In this document: positions 7,401 through 15,153 of the stretch, in pieces
How the letters are laid out: each line of letters starts with the position of its first letter
Position numbering within the stretch: the stretch's first letter is position 1
Source: Mycogone perniciosa
Taxonomy: Eukaryota > Ascomycota > Sordariomycetes > Hypocreales > Hypocreaceae
Direction of reading: 5' to 3'
Assembly: GCA_025331125.1 (NCBI GenBank)
Contig: JAOALB010000263.1
Coordinates: forward strand, 1-17,355
Length of the DNA stretch: 17,355 nucleotides
Made by a program: the position numbers and the translations under genes
Notes under the pieces: model-generated
Database searches by the model: none
What the model saw: the letters and a program-made list of their open reading frames with translations, nothing else
Told to the model about the DNA's origin: nothing

Positions 7401-8045
7401 ACCAGATCCACGGCGAAAGCAACGACCAACTTCCGCGAGCACGTCCTCGTGAAGTCGCTGTCGGAGCTCAACGCGCTCCTCGCGCAGGTCCTTACAGTGC
7501 TGTTCGATGACACGCGCCACGCGCGTGTCATGGCAACAGGAATGCTGCGTTCGCTGTTAGACTCTGACTCTGTCGACACTATGATGAATACATCCCTCTC
7601 CTCGGGATCTGTCCTCGATCGCACCCTTGCGGTCCACCCCTCGCTCGCCTACGGCAAGCGCTCGGGTGGCGAGCGCAAGCGCGTCGACCTAGCGCTCTTC
7701 TTCGCACTGCTGCAGCTGGCGTGGGCTAGGAGCGCGTACCGCGCGCACTATATGCTCATCGACGAGGTGTTTGACAGTCTAGACGAGGCGGGCCAAGCGG
7801 CTGTAGTCAGGTGGTGCGGGCTTATGTCGCACACGATGGCCGGCTGGATTGTGGTGATTACTCACAGCCGATTCTTGGCCGAGCGAGATCCGGGGGAAGA
7901 CGCGGGCAAGGTCTTGGTTGTGGAGGCAAGGATGGGACAGGGGGGAACGGAGCTGGTTGTCGATGGACGGAGGATTGGTGTTCGAGATGGGGAAAGCCCA
8001 AGACAGGGGGTAGGCGACAATTCAAGGGTAAACGACAATAAGTAA
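4419..8045 (+). CDS. Single-chain Mre11/SbcD-Rad50/SbcC-like nuclease-ATPase
   Basis: 1208 residues without an intron. Residues 10-270 are a Mre11/SbcD calcineurin-like phosphoesterase with all five metal motifs: D16-L-H18, G50-D51, GNHD 86-89, H161 and GHFH 207-210. A disordered linker (345-385) and a helical stretch (386-430, YVESLELDE) follow; the latter may be the Rad50-binding part of Mre11. Residues 468-640 are a Rad50/SbcC N-lobe with Walker A GDNGSGKST (501-509). Coiled coils span about 645-710 and 770-975. The C-lobe has signature SGGERKR (1082-1088), Walker B YMLIDE (1111-1116), D-loop SLD (1120-1122) and H-loop ITHS (1147-1150). By family, it should be an ATP-gated Mn-dependent DNA end nuclease acting on nuclear DNA. 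No CxxC zinc hook is present. The start at 4419 lies close to the first motif; an out-of-frame ATG at 4412 competes. Two stops end it next to LINE sequence. Domain calls are firm, biological role unknown. Confidence 0.93.
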   Translation: MRGPSAGTVRWLLLSDLHFKHHDLDRVRQTAQWIVAEAERNQVGRAVVCGDLLASRTMQPTHVLSACYRFISLLSDAVPRVHIVLGNHDLAYRRDYQTTALNALNINRLALYVSLHSGVAHHEWDGRRVLLLPFREEQDELTEAVAALGLNEASKTVAFAHLAINKAITQRHVVGAGVNKLRAANSITYRGLTGPDRFASLARTFTGHFHSHQTIVQEQSSRNKLDLQGSVTYLGSPLQLDWADLYDEQRGVVLFDPETLEHEMLINPHAVGYTTADLRQVLDGQVDEGAVADKHVMLLGELTHLKYVTARDRLLSLGVRSVRNWTPMGFALHADRLSYGGLGSSVPVSDAAVQLSEEPAKDEMGPDTTSDGVSGSDPSTEPRAARLDLATEAREYVESLELDECLLLRRDELVRVGQRMIQVSREIADQDGEAEVNHRDFLDGSPQAVGTRTATELAGPSTHVFVAEPRTLTITNFLGVQGTITINFQQDLRRGLTFLVGDNGSGKSTLVEAMVWCQFGRCIRSGLAANDVVNDNVGKNCSVMLEFANGYAIARHRKHKSHGNRVVISLRGEPQPQFEHPDARTTQGAINELLGTDYETYVKTVVLSHESAASFLSSTLAQRRDLIEASLGLSMLDQYGQVSKLLLRDIDNDVDEVEGKLEGLLRTKEYIERRLEDLDRTQKRLEEEAEEAAASLEAAIQRHTAAELRIDGQGPSSKEYTPFGNEHPEIHTDIADREQRISAASKGAQGLLRLAQPAELSMGFHVEISTLQDQIYIEQENLQLLENSYARIHKQKHAELTSWLGQLQQRISQRLEAMAAAHHIGLRKLLHAVKTSILCFWLIAVRGLLRISGIPRDGSQGTSAQDYSQEINSLREDIKNSMSRLQSLKHEANRIIVLEKLATNYAVMIKERLAQAIQAQKACEALQQQVTLKQREAATYTRLVETEQSSLHSLRSEHDALATKLKELAADRELFAFWSSALARRTRRASSSSSTRSTAKATTNFREHVLVKSLSELNALLAQVLTVLFDDTRHARVMATGMLRSLLDSDSVDTMMNTSLSSGSVLDRTLAVHPSLAYGKRSGGERKRVDLALFFALLQLAWARSAYRAHYMLIDEVFDSLDEAGQAAVVRWCGLMSHTMAGWIVVITHSRFLAERDPGEDAGKVLVVEARMGQGGTELVVDGRRIGVRDGESPRQGVGDNSRVNDNK

Positions 8046-8690
8046 TAGAAGAGTAGGGTGCTTGCCCAACTCAGGACAGGCATGGCAAGATTGAATGCGT
8101 ACCTCCATCGAATCAACGCAGCGTCGACAGACCAGTACGAATGCGGACAAGCGAGAGAAACAGTTGATCACTTCCTCTTTCGATGCAGGAAATGGGCAAC
8201 ACAGCGAAGAGAGATGCTCTCATGCACGGAGACGCAAAGGGGCAACATTTCCTTTTACTTGGGAGGGAAGTCGCCGTCAGATAACGACAAATGGACACCA
8301 AACCTAGAAGCAGTGCGAGCAGCCATAGGGTTCGCAATGGCCACTGGCCGACTAGATGCCAACTAACCGCGGGAATGAACCGCACTCCTTACCCCTTAAC
8401 CCACTCCATAACCGACCTAACCTATACCCATCACCTCGTGTGACGAACAGCAGGCAACGCTTCAGCCGCCGAAGATAGGACGCTGAACACTTGTAGAACC
8501 ACCTCCAAGCCAGCTTGCTAATGAAATAACTAACCACGAGAAAACGCAAGAAATAAGGCGAGCAGAACAGCACAAACAGACAAAAGGAAAGCATACGGGC
8601 TTTAGGATACATGACAAAGCTTAAGAAACGTACATGTAACTAGCTAAAGTTGCCCTTTCGGCTAACACCGCCGGGCGTTAATAAATAAAT
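8046..8690 (+). mobile_element. 5'-truncated Tad-type LINE, 3' end of ORF2 plus 3' UTR
   Basis: The open frame ending at 8366 encodes VLAQLRTGMARLNAYLHRIN, then ECGQ-ARETVDHFLFRC, FYLGGKSPSD and a final AMATGRLDAN. This is the zinc-knuckle-like C-terminus found after the reverse transcriptase and RNase H of Tad-like LINE ORF2. The first Cys of the usual CxCG is Tyr (TAC for TGC), a G-to-A change of RIP type. The 3' UTR ends CGGCTAACACCGCCGGGCG followed by an ATAAATAAAT tail, typical of these elements. It begins directly after the TAA TAG that closes the upstream gene and is in the same frame. It may supply that gene's 3' UTR. No clear target-site duplication was found. Confidence 0.8.
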
Positions 8691-9014
8691 TGTAAAATTG
8701 TATGAGACGGATTGGAATATGATGGAATAATGAGTTCTAGATGGGATGAGATGTCTGGACCTGAGCCGACGCTAGCGGTATATCATCAGCCAAACGCAGC
8801 CAGCCTTGCACCATTTTTAATTTAATCACTTTTCTAGACAGCGAATCCCTTCCTACATTACGCATACTGGGGTTCCCGCATGACGACTGATAACGTTGAG
8901 TTTCGTCTCCTATCTTTCTCCGGCTTCGATGAGACCTTTCGTGCCGGGTTTCCTATAGTCTGTTTCGTTGAAGCCTCTCTCGCGGATAGAGGAAACAATC
9001 GCGTGTATAAAGAG
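8691..9014. other. Intergenic DNA, no gene seen
   Basis: It separates the LINE tail from the 3' end of the HET gene. No repeat, RNA gene or coding stretch was recognised. It must hold the 3' untranslated region of the minus-strand HET gene. Confidence 0.35.
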
Positions 9015-10891
9015 TCAAACTAGTTTAAACTCCGCATTATCTTCTTTATCCCAATTAATCATTCGATTGCCCCAAGGATCCATCCATCCCTCCAAAAAAC
9101 ACGTTTCTTGTACATTATATGTTCCCTTCTTTGTTGGTCTCAGTGCGACTGGGTTCGAACAGCCATTAAGGATGTAAACACCATCTTCAGGTTCAAGTGT
9201 ACACCCCAGCGCTAGCCGGCCACTTTCGGTGACAAAAAGAAAACGCTTGTATGCGACATGGTAAATGGCCGACGTCGCCTCCTTTAACTGTTCCCAATAG
9301 TCGGATATTGCTTCCTGGTCTGTTCCCACTTTGACTTCTAATCTATCGGAATAGTGTCTAACCACTGACAAAAGCGCGTTCGAGAGCCCATTTTTTTCTA
9401 ATAAACGAGCGATCCCTTCGCTGTCACAATGACCCTGACCTAACAATGCCGCGAAGACTGTTTGTGCCGTGGGTTCTGGGACCTGGCGTTGTGATAGTTT
9501 CCAGCAACGAATCGCCGAGGTGACATAGTGAGAGAAATCAAAATACATTCCTTCTTTGTATGGTGGTATGCGCGGATCAATGCGGGTCTGGATGCGATCC
9601 AGGACCTTGCCATGTACGACCAACATCTCCGAATCGCATTGCCCGACGTGAGGGTACATAAAACGGCCCCCGATTTCCTGGAAACTGGCCAACGATCTCG
9701 AAAACGGGGCAACATGCTCCGGGGATGTGAAATCTGGCGCCCAAGTTGGTGGCCTCCTAACAAATGGCCGGTTCCCATCACCGTCTCCTAAGCGGCACAG
9801 GTATTCGAAAATGTCCAGTCGCCCAGACCCTTGAATGATAGTCTTTGCTGTGCAAGCCAAAACCTTGTGCCCGGAATGTCGATAATCTGGCTCGATTTTG
9901 ATGTTGGGGTCTTGATTGAGACCAAGAAATGCATAGATTCGATCTTGGGGAAGGGAAGTCTTCATTTTCGGCACGATGGAAGAGAGAAGCTCATAAAAGC
10001 CAGGGTACGGTTGGGACTGGGAGTCATGTGGGCGATGCAAGCTCTGCCAAGTTCGTTGCATTGTTGGCACAATCTCAATACCGTGCGAAGATATTGTTGC
10101 ATCATCGAGACCCACGGGTAATATGTCGTCCCGTTCAATCTGTCTAATCGCCTTGCATATCCAGTAAAGTCCTTCGAGAGAGACTGTTGAGGATCCAATA
10201 ATGACCTGGACTGCGTTGATAGGACTATTTCTTGGAAAACCCAGCCACGAAAAAGCCAGGGGCTCCCAAGGTACTTGTATAGTTGCCAGAGAGCCAGCTG
10301 ACGATCGTCTCGGTACATGGTCAGCTGACCATTCTTCAAAGCTGCATCGCCTAGCAATAAGGTTTGTAAGTGTTGAAGAATTTCCTTGGGCTGATCCCTC
10401 TTAAGGGCCTCGTTCGCGGCAGAACAGATGAAGTCCAAGGCAGAGCAGGCAGGAAGGTCGACGCGCCCTAACCAAACAAGAACCTGGAAGCCAGCCCGAT
10501 AAATCTGACCCATGATCTTGACTTGGTGATTTCGCTCTGCTGTATCAGCCTGGTTAATGCAGATCTGATCAATCCAGAGATATCCCGTTGAGCAATAGTG
10601 CACCACGTCAGCGATCGCGTGGTCTAGATTCTCGGTGATACGCAACAGAGTCCCAGTCCCAGTCCCATTACTGAGGGCCAGGGTGTGACTGCGAACATCC
10701 GGTCCCCATACATATGAGATCGTTTCGTATGGCGGCGCGCTGTCAATTGTGGCGTGGATCAAGGAGAAACCCCAGGGTTGCTGGACTGAAGCAGAGACTT
10801 TGGTAACTTCTAGCAAGCGGATCGCACGCTCGTGCCGCAGCGGCTCGTATTGGTAAAGCTGGCGTGAGGTTTGGTCCGGATTTGGTGCCAT
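9015..10891 (-). pseudogene. HET-domain (heterokaryon incompatibility) gene with one frameshift
   Basis: The first frame (ATG 10891-10889, A at -3 and G at +4; another ATG at 10900) carries the HET domain: YEPL near residue 16, SYVWG 59-63, LWIDQICINQ 105-114, then R-N-x-Q-V-x-x-M-x-x-IY-x-A and VWLG, and later FRGWVFQE. Homology then moves to another minus-strand frame (VQVIIGSSTVSLEGLYW on), which stays open to TGA 9017-9015. It ends with the usual C-terminal HET-protein pattern (DGVYILNG, LRP, CFLEGWMD). The switch at about 10205-10225 equals a one-base loss. An intron cannot explain it, because conserved sequence runs up to both sides. Ancestral length was about 625 residues. HET proteins trigger cell death or vegetative incompatibility on non-self contact. 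Inactivation, a sequencing error or ribosomal frameshifting remain possible; no classic slippery heptamer was seen. Confidence 0.8.
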
Positions 10892-11399
10892 AATTGTCAT
10901 ATGAAGTGAGGTGTAGTGCAAATTATGATAATTTTAATGCCACTGCCGTCCGGGACTACTCTTGTAATTAGTGCAAAGAGTTTTGTTTGCATGTCTTGAT
11001 GCCCAGCATGCCTTGATACCCAACCCTAAATCTGAGATATTTGGTATTTTCACACAGCCAACTAATTGGGGCTGACCCGAGACTGAGCCGGGGCAGATTG
11101 TACCCATTCAACGCTATCCAGTCAGCACGTACTTCATTATTCTAAGCTGTTTGTTCTACAACACACGACGTTGCGTCTCACAAACCTACGACACTGTGTA
11201 AGCCACACCCGTTACAGCAAAAGTGGTCCATACCTTAAATTTTAACACCAAGTTAGGGCCGACGCTGATTTCGGCCCCGACTGTACTAGAGGGGGCGAAA
11301 CTGTACGCAATTACGACATGCGATAAGATTACTTTTAGAGGATTGAGGATATTTGATAGGAAACGAGGAAAAGAGATCTTGGAGTGATTTTGGTTGGAG
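10892..11399. other. Intergenic DNA between the HET gene and LINE
   Basis: It should hold the minus-strand promoter of the HET gene (right of 10891) and, near its right end, the LINE 5' UTR, whose start cannot be fixed. A minus-strand open frame at 11186-11623 starts from ATG but resembles no protein and overlaps the LINE, so it was not called. Confidence 0.35.
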
Positions 11400-11409
11400 A
11401 ACTCCCAGA

Positions 11410-12671
11410 ATGGCCGACTCTGCAGGGGAAGAGGTGGGGCGGGGTCAGGTAGCCTCGCCCAGATGCGACCCCGTCGCGCACCGAAGCTCTCACAAAAGGC
11501 CACAGACGCGTCGCAACACCTCGAAGAAACGATCAAAGAACCAAAAATAGTTACGAAATACGCCGCGCAGACTCTCTTAACCGAGCAAGCAGAAGAGATC
11601 AAGAAATGTGACAATGCTAACACTGAAGGAAGGATGTGGTTCCGGAGAATCGTGGAGATGCTAAGCGAGTCTCATGAGGAAACCAGATGGTTAAAAGAAG
11701 AAATGATCAAACAAAATGAGGTGATCAAGAAACAACCAGATACGATCCGAGATCTACACCAGAAAATGAAGGAAGCCAAGAGTCAAATGACAGAAGAACT
11801 AAGGCAAGCCTGAGAGGCTTTTATGACCAGCCCACAAGCATCATACGCAGGAGTGGCACGAACGCCGCCCGCGAGTCAACCCAGCAACGTGCGCACGTTC
11901 TCATCAGCCGTCAGCGCACAGCTAAACAGCGCCGGTACCCTATACTGCACCATCGACACGTCGAGAGTGGACGAGGGGGAAGGCGATTAGGTTCCGGCAA
12001 GCGCAATTCGAGCGATGGTAGAGAAGGAGGTCCGATCTGGAAAAGATCACACCACCTGGCTATGCCAGGCGGTGACTAAGGTCCCCAAAACCCCTCACCG
12101 CGTCAGAATTGCCTGCAGAAGCGATACAGAGCATCAAATGGTAAAGCGAGCTATGGAAGCAAAGATCACGCAAGGAGCCAGGGTTCTACGGGATGGGCTC
12201 TACCCTATCAAGGTAGACAACGTTAACCGCACTGCGGTTTTGGATAAAAATGATAAGATTTGAGATGGGGTTGCAGAGGCCTTCAGTAAAGAGAACAACG
12301 CCCAGGTCGCAAAGATCGCGTGGCTTAGCAACAAAGTCATACCAAAAGCGTACGGCTCGAAGGTGGTATATCTAACCAAGAGCTCAGATGCAAGGAAGTT
12401 ATTAATGGAAGGGTTTTTCTATGCGGGCGGAGAGTCCGGCTTCACTGGAGCATTCGAACGTCGCCCTCAACCAGAGCAATGCTACAAATGCCAAGCGATC
12501 GGCCACAAAGCCTTCCAGTGCAAGAAGGCGCAAGTGTGCGGAAAGTGTGCGAAGGAGGGCCACCACCACAACGACTGCGAGGAAGCGGTCTTAAAGTGCG
12601 TACCATGCAGAGGACCCCACAAATCATTCAGCAGAACCTGCAAGAAACTCTATCCTTCTCAACAGGAGTAA
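11410..12671 (+). pseudogene. LINE ORF1 (gag-like, CCHC zinc knuckles), broken
   Basis: The start ATG at 11410 (MADSAGEEVGRGQV) is in a different frame from the body, so a frameshift lies near 11450-11480. The body contains a coiled-coil stretch (about 11590-11813), stops at 11811 (TGA), 11988 (TAG) and 12261 (TGA), and ends at 12671. Near the C-terminus are three zinc knuckles: CYKCQAIGHKAFQC, CGKCAKEGHHHNDC, and CVPCRGPH...C with wider spacing. Tad/I-type ORF1 proteins bind the element RNA through such knuckles. This copy cannot make a full protein. Confidence 0.85.
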
Positions 12672-12681
12672 ATCATTTCGC

Positions 12682-14407
12682 ATGATTCAATTCAACGTAA
12701 GGAAACAGGATACAGTACATAACAGTTTAATGAATAATATGGAAATTCAGGACGCGACAGCCCTAGCGATACAGGAGCCCCAGGCTCAAAGGATCCAGGG
12801 CCAGATACTCACTGTGCCTATAGCTCACCATAGGTAGACCAAGATGGTTCCGCCGGTGTGGAGAGAAGGCAGATAGGCAATTCGAAGCATGATGTGGGTG
12901 AACAAAAATGTGGAGGCGGAGCAGGTGGCGATAGAGTCGCCAGACATGACGGCTGCTATCATACGGCTCCCGGACCGATTAGTCTTAGTAGCATCAGCCT
13001 ACGTGTCAGGAGGAGATGCTCAGGCTCTTCGAGACACGTGCGACAGACTACGCAAGGCCGTCACAGATGCAAGACGAAATGCAGGTAAGGTAGTGGATGT
13101 GGTGATCGTTGGAAACTTCAATCGGCACGACCAGCTATGGGGAGGAGACGACATGTCTCTGGAAAGACAGGGCGAGGCAGATCAGGTCATCGACCTAATG
13201 AACGACTTCGGCCTGAATAGCTTGCTCCGCAGGGGCACAAAGACATGGCATGGTAGAAACTACGAGTCAACGATCGGCCTGGTCTTAGCCTCGGAAGATC
13301 TCGCATCATCAACAATGAAATGTGCGGTTCTTTGCACAAAACCTGGGTTAGGCCATAAGGCGATTAAGACGATTTTCAATACCTCCATTCCTTAGCCAAA
13401 GTAGTAAGAGCGTCTTCTTAAGAATGCGACCTGGAAAGAGATCAATGTGAGGATTGCAAGGGCACTGGACCACTCCGCCGGAGGAAGGCACGGCGCAGTA
13501 GAAAACGGACAAGTTGATGTCGGTGGTGCTAGAGGCAGTTCACGCCCTAACACCAAGAGCCAAGCCGTCACCATACGCAAAGCGGTGGTGGACGAAAGAT
13601 CTAGCGCAGCTCCGCCGGATATACACATACTGGAGGAACCGCGCTCGATCGGAAAGACGCGCAGGACAAAGCAGACCAGACTTGGAGGATACGGCAAGAG
13701 GCGCTGCCAAGCAGTACCATAATGCCATCAGACAACAAAAGAAGACCCATTGGGAAGAGTTTCTAGCCGATAATAGTAATATCTGGAAAGCAGCCAAATA
13801 CCGGAAATCAGGAGATAACATGGCATTTGGTAAAGTCCCGCAGCTCAAGAGAGCCAACAAAACTGTCACGACCAACCACGCTGAACAAGCTGAGGGACAG
13901 TAGCCCCAGCGCGGTGCGGCTGTTCCGATGCCTAACCTAACGATGGAAGAAGTGGAGCGACAACTGTTCATGGCAAAATCATGGAAAGCACCCGGGGAAG
14001 ACGGGCTGCCCGCGATAGTCTGGAAACAAACTTGGCCGGTAGTCAAACACCAAGTGCTCGCGATATTTCATGCATCTCTCGAGGAGGGTATACTGCCTGA
14101 CCAACGGAGACATGCAAAGATTATCCCGCTTAAGAAACCCGGCAAAGAGGACTACACAATTGCAAACGCCTGGCGGCCGATCTCGCTGCTAGCCACGCTT
14201 GGCAAAGTACTAGAGTCAGTAATTGCAGAGAGAATATCATATGCAGTAGAAACGTATGGCCTGCTACTGACTAACCACTTCGGGGCTCGCAAACAACGAT
14301 CGTCCGAGCAAGCGCTCCTGCTACTGCAGGAACAGGTGTATGCCGCCTGGCGAGACCTTCTGCCGAGTGTGACGATACTGATTATCCTAGCCCAGGGCAA
14401 CCAGTAG
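12682..14407 (+). pseudogene. LINE ORF2 (APE-type endonuclease and partial reverse transcriptase), broken
   Basis: ATG 12682 opens the APE-type endonuclease (FNVRK; ALAIQEPQ; VIVGNFNRHDQLWGG; STIGLVLAS; GLGHKAI). In the family the last three blocks read GDFNRHD, DLVLAS and SDHRAI, so three expected acidic catalytic residues are Asn, Gly and Gly here. Stops occur at 12835, 12874, 13393, 13402, 13405 and 13901, and the frame shifts near 13480. The reverse transcriptase N-terminal region follows (SWKAPGEDGLP, IIPLKKPGK, WRPISLLATLGKVLE, FGARKQRSSEQA). It breaks off before the YADD motif. This is a dead element. Confidence 0.85.
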
Positions 14408-14697
14408 GGTTAGGGTTTATGTTGGCAGGGGGTAATGACTGGCTAGTAGCTAATCTACTGAATGGTAATAATCAAGTCTTATATACACGAGTGATACTTA
14501 GGCGGTCACTGATCTTCCCAGTGAGCGTTGCTATGCTCACTTACATCCCTAGTGATCAAACTGGTGATCACGACTCGGGTGTGGTGAGCATACGAGCGAT
14601 CACCCTTAGCGTGGTGATCATTCTCCTAATTGGCTGGGGGTTCCGACATTCTGCCGTGTCCCCGTGACCAGGTCCCCGATATGGTCGGATCGTGACA
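14408..14697 (+). mobile_element. Solo LTR (copy 2) inserted in the LINE
   Basis: About 290 bp related to 1720-2089 in the same orientation: AGGGTTTATGTTGGCAGGG at the left, GACTGGCTA, GTCTTATATACACGAGTGATAC (TATA-like, about 14476-14497) and GGTCGGATCGTGACA at the right. It lacks about 80 bp present after the left end of copy 1. The first bases are GGTTA instead of TGTCA; the C-to-T step fits RIP. No exact target-site duplication is seen, and the LINE does not resume on the right, so a deletion accompanied or followed insertion. Confidence 0.65.
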
Positions 14698-15153
14698 GAC
14701 GGTACCAACTATTTATAAGGGTCTATCGTGCTTGACCGCAACATTTTATTGTTATCTATTTTAAGCACTTTATCCACTATAGATAGTACAGATTCGGGTA
14801 TATAAGTGAAACTTAATTTTGAATATAAAACTCAAATATTCTTATTTATAGGTATATTTATAGTAGAGGGCGAAATGGGTGTCGCGGGTTTGGTTAGATA
14901 ACAATTATTACGGGGTCCGTTTTTAGTCACTTTGTGGCTGTGCACCCCTAGCAACTTGTATCTTCAATGTACCGCTACAAAAATGACATAAGGCAGAAAA
15001 GGCTAGTTCTAGCCTCATATTTCTAACTATACACCCTTTTACAAAGCAATAAAAACCTAGGGGCGACCTCGATGAATTGTTGATAGAGTTTATTTGAGAA
15101 GAGTTCATTTACAAATTGCTGTTAGGCCGGTCCAAACCCGCCGGCTACCCACG
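14698..15153. other. AT-rich intergenic DNA
   Basis: Strongly AT-rich (for example around 14740-14860), with no coding sequence. It contains a short perfect inverted repeat, AGGCTAG TT CTAGCCT (15000-15015). It should hold the 3' UTR of the minus-strand hydrolase gene. The composition would fit decayed, RIP-affected DNA, but no element is identifiable. Confidence 0.4.

Larger units (their letters stand above)
11400..14407 (+). mobile_element. Degenerate Tad-like LINE, 3' part lost at an LTR insertion
   Basis: Two ORFs in the order gag-like then endonuclease-reverse transcriptase mark a fungal Tad-clade non-LTR retrotransposon. The copy carries at least two frameshifts and eight or more in-frame stops, several as TAG where CAG (Gln) is likely, or TGA where CGA is likely, as RIP would produce. 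It stops at about 14407 within the reverse transcriptase, where an LTR begins. The rest of the polymerase, the RNase H region and the 3' tail are not found after the LTR. The LINE 3' piece at 8046-8690 lies elsewhere in the window and need not come from this copy. Confidence 0.88.

Noticed and set aside
7175..7624. Minus-strand 149-codon open frame, rich in Ser and Arg
   Set aside because: Opposite the second coiled coil and C-lobe of the fused gene; low-complexity residues only.
9140..9165. GGGTTCGAAC, resembling a tRNA T-arm
   Set aside because: It is inside the HET coding region (antisense), and no acceptor stem or anticodon arm can be drawn around it.
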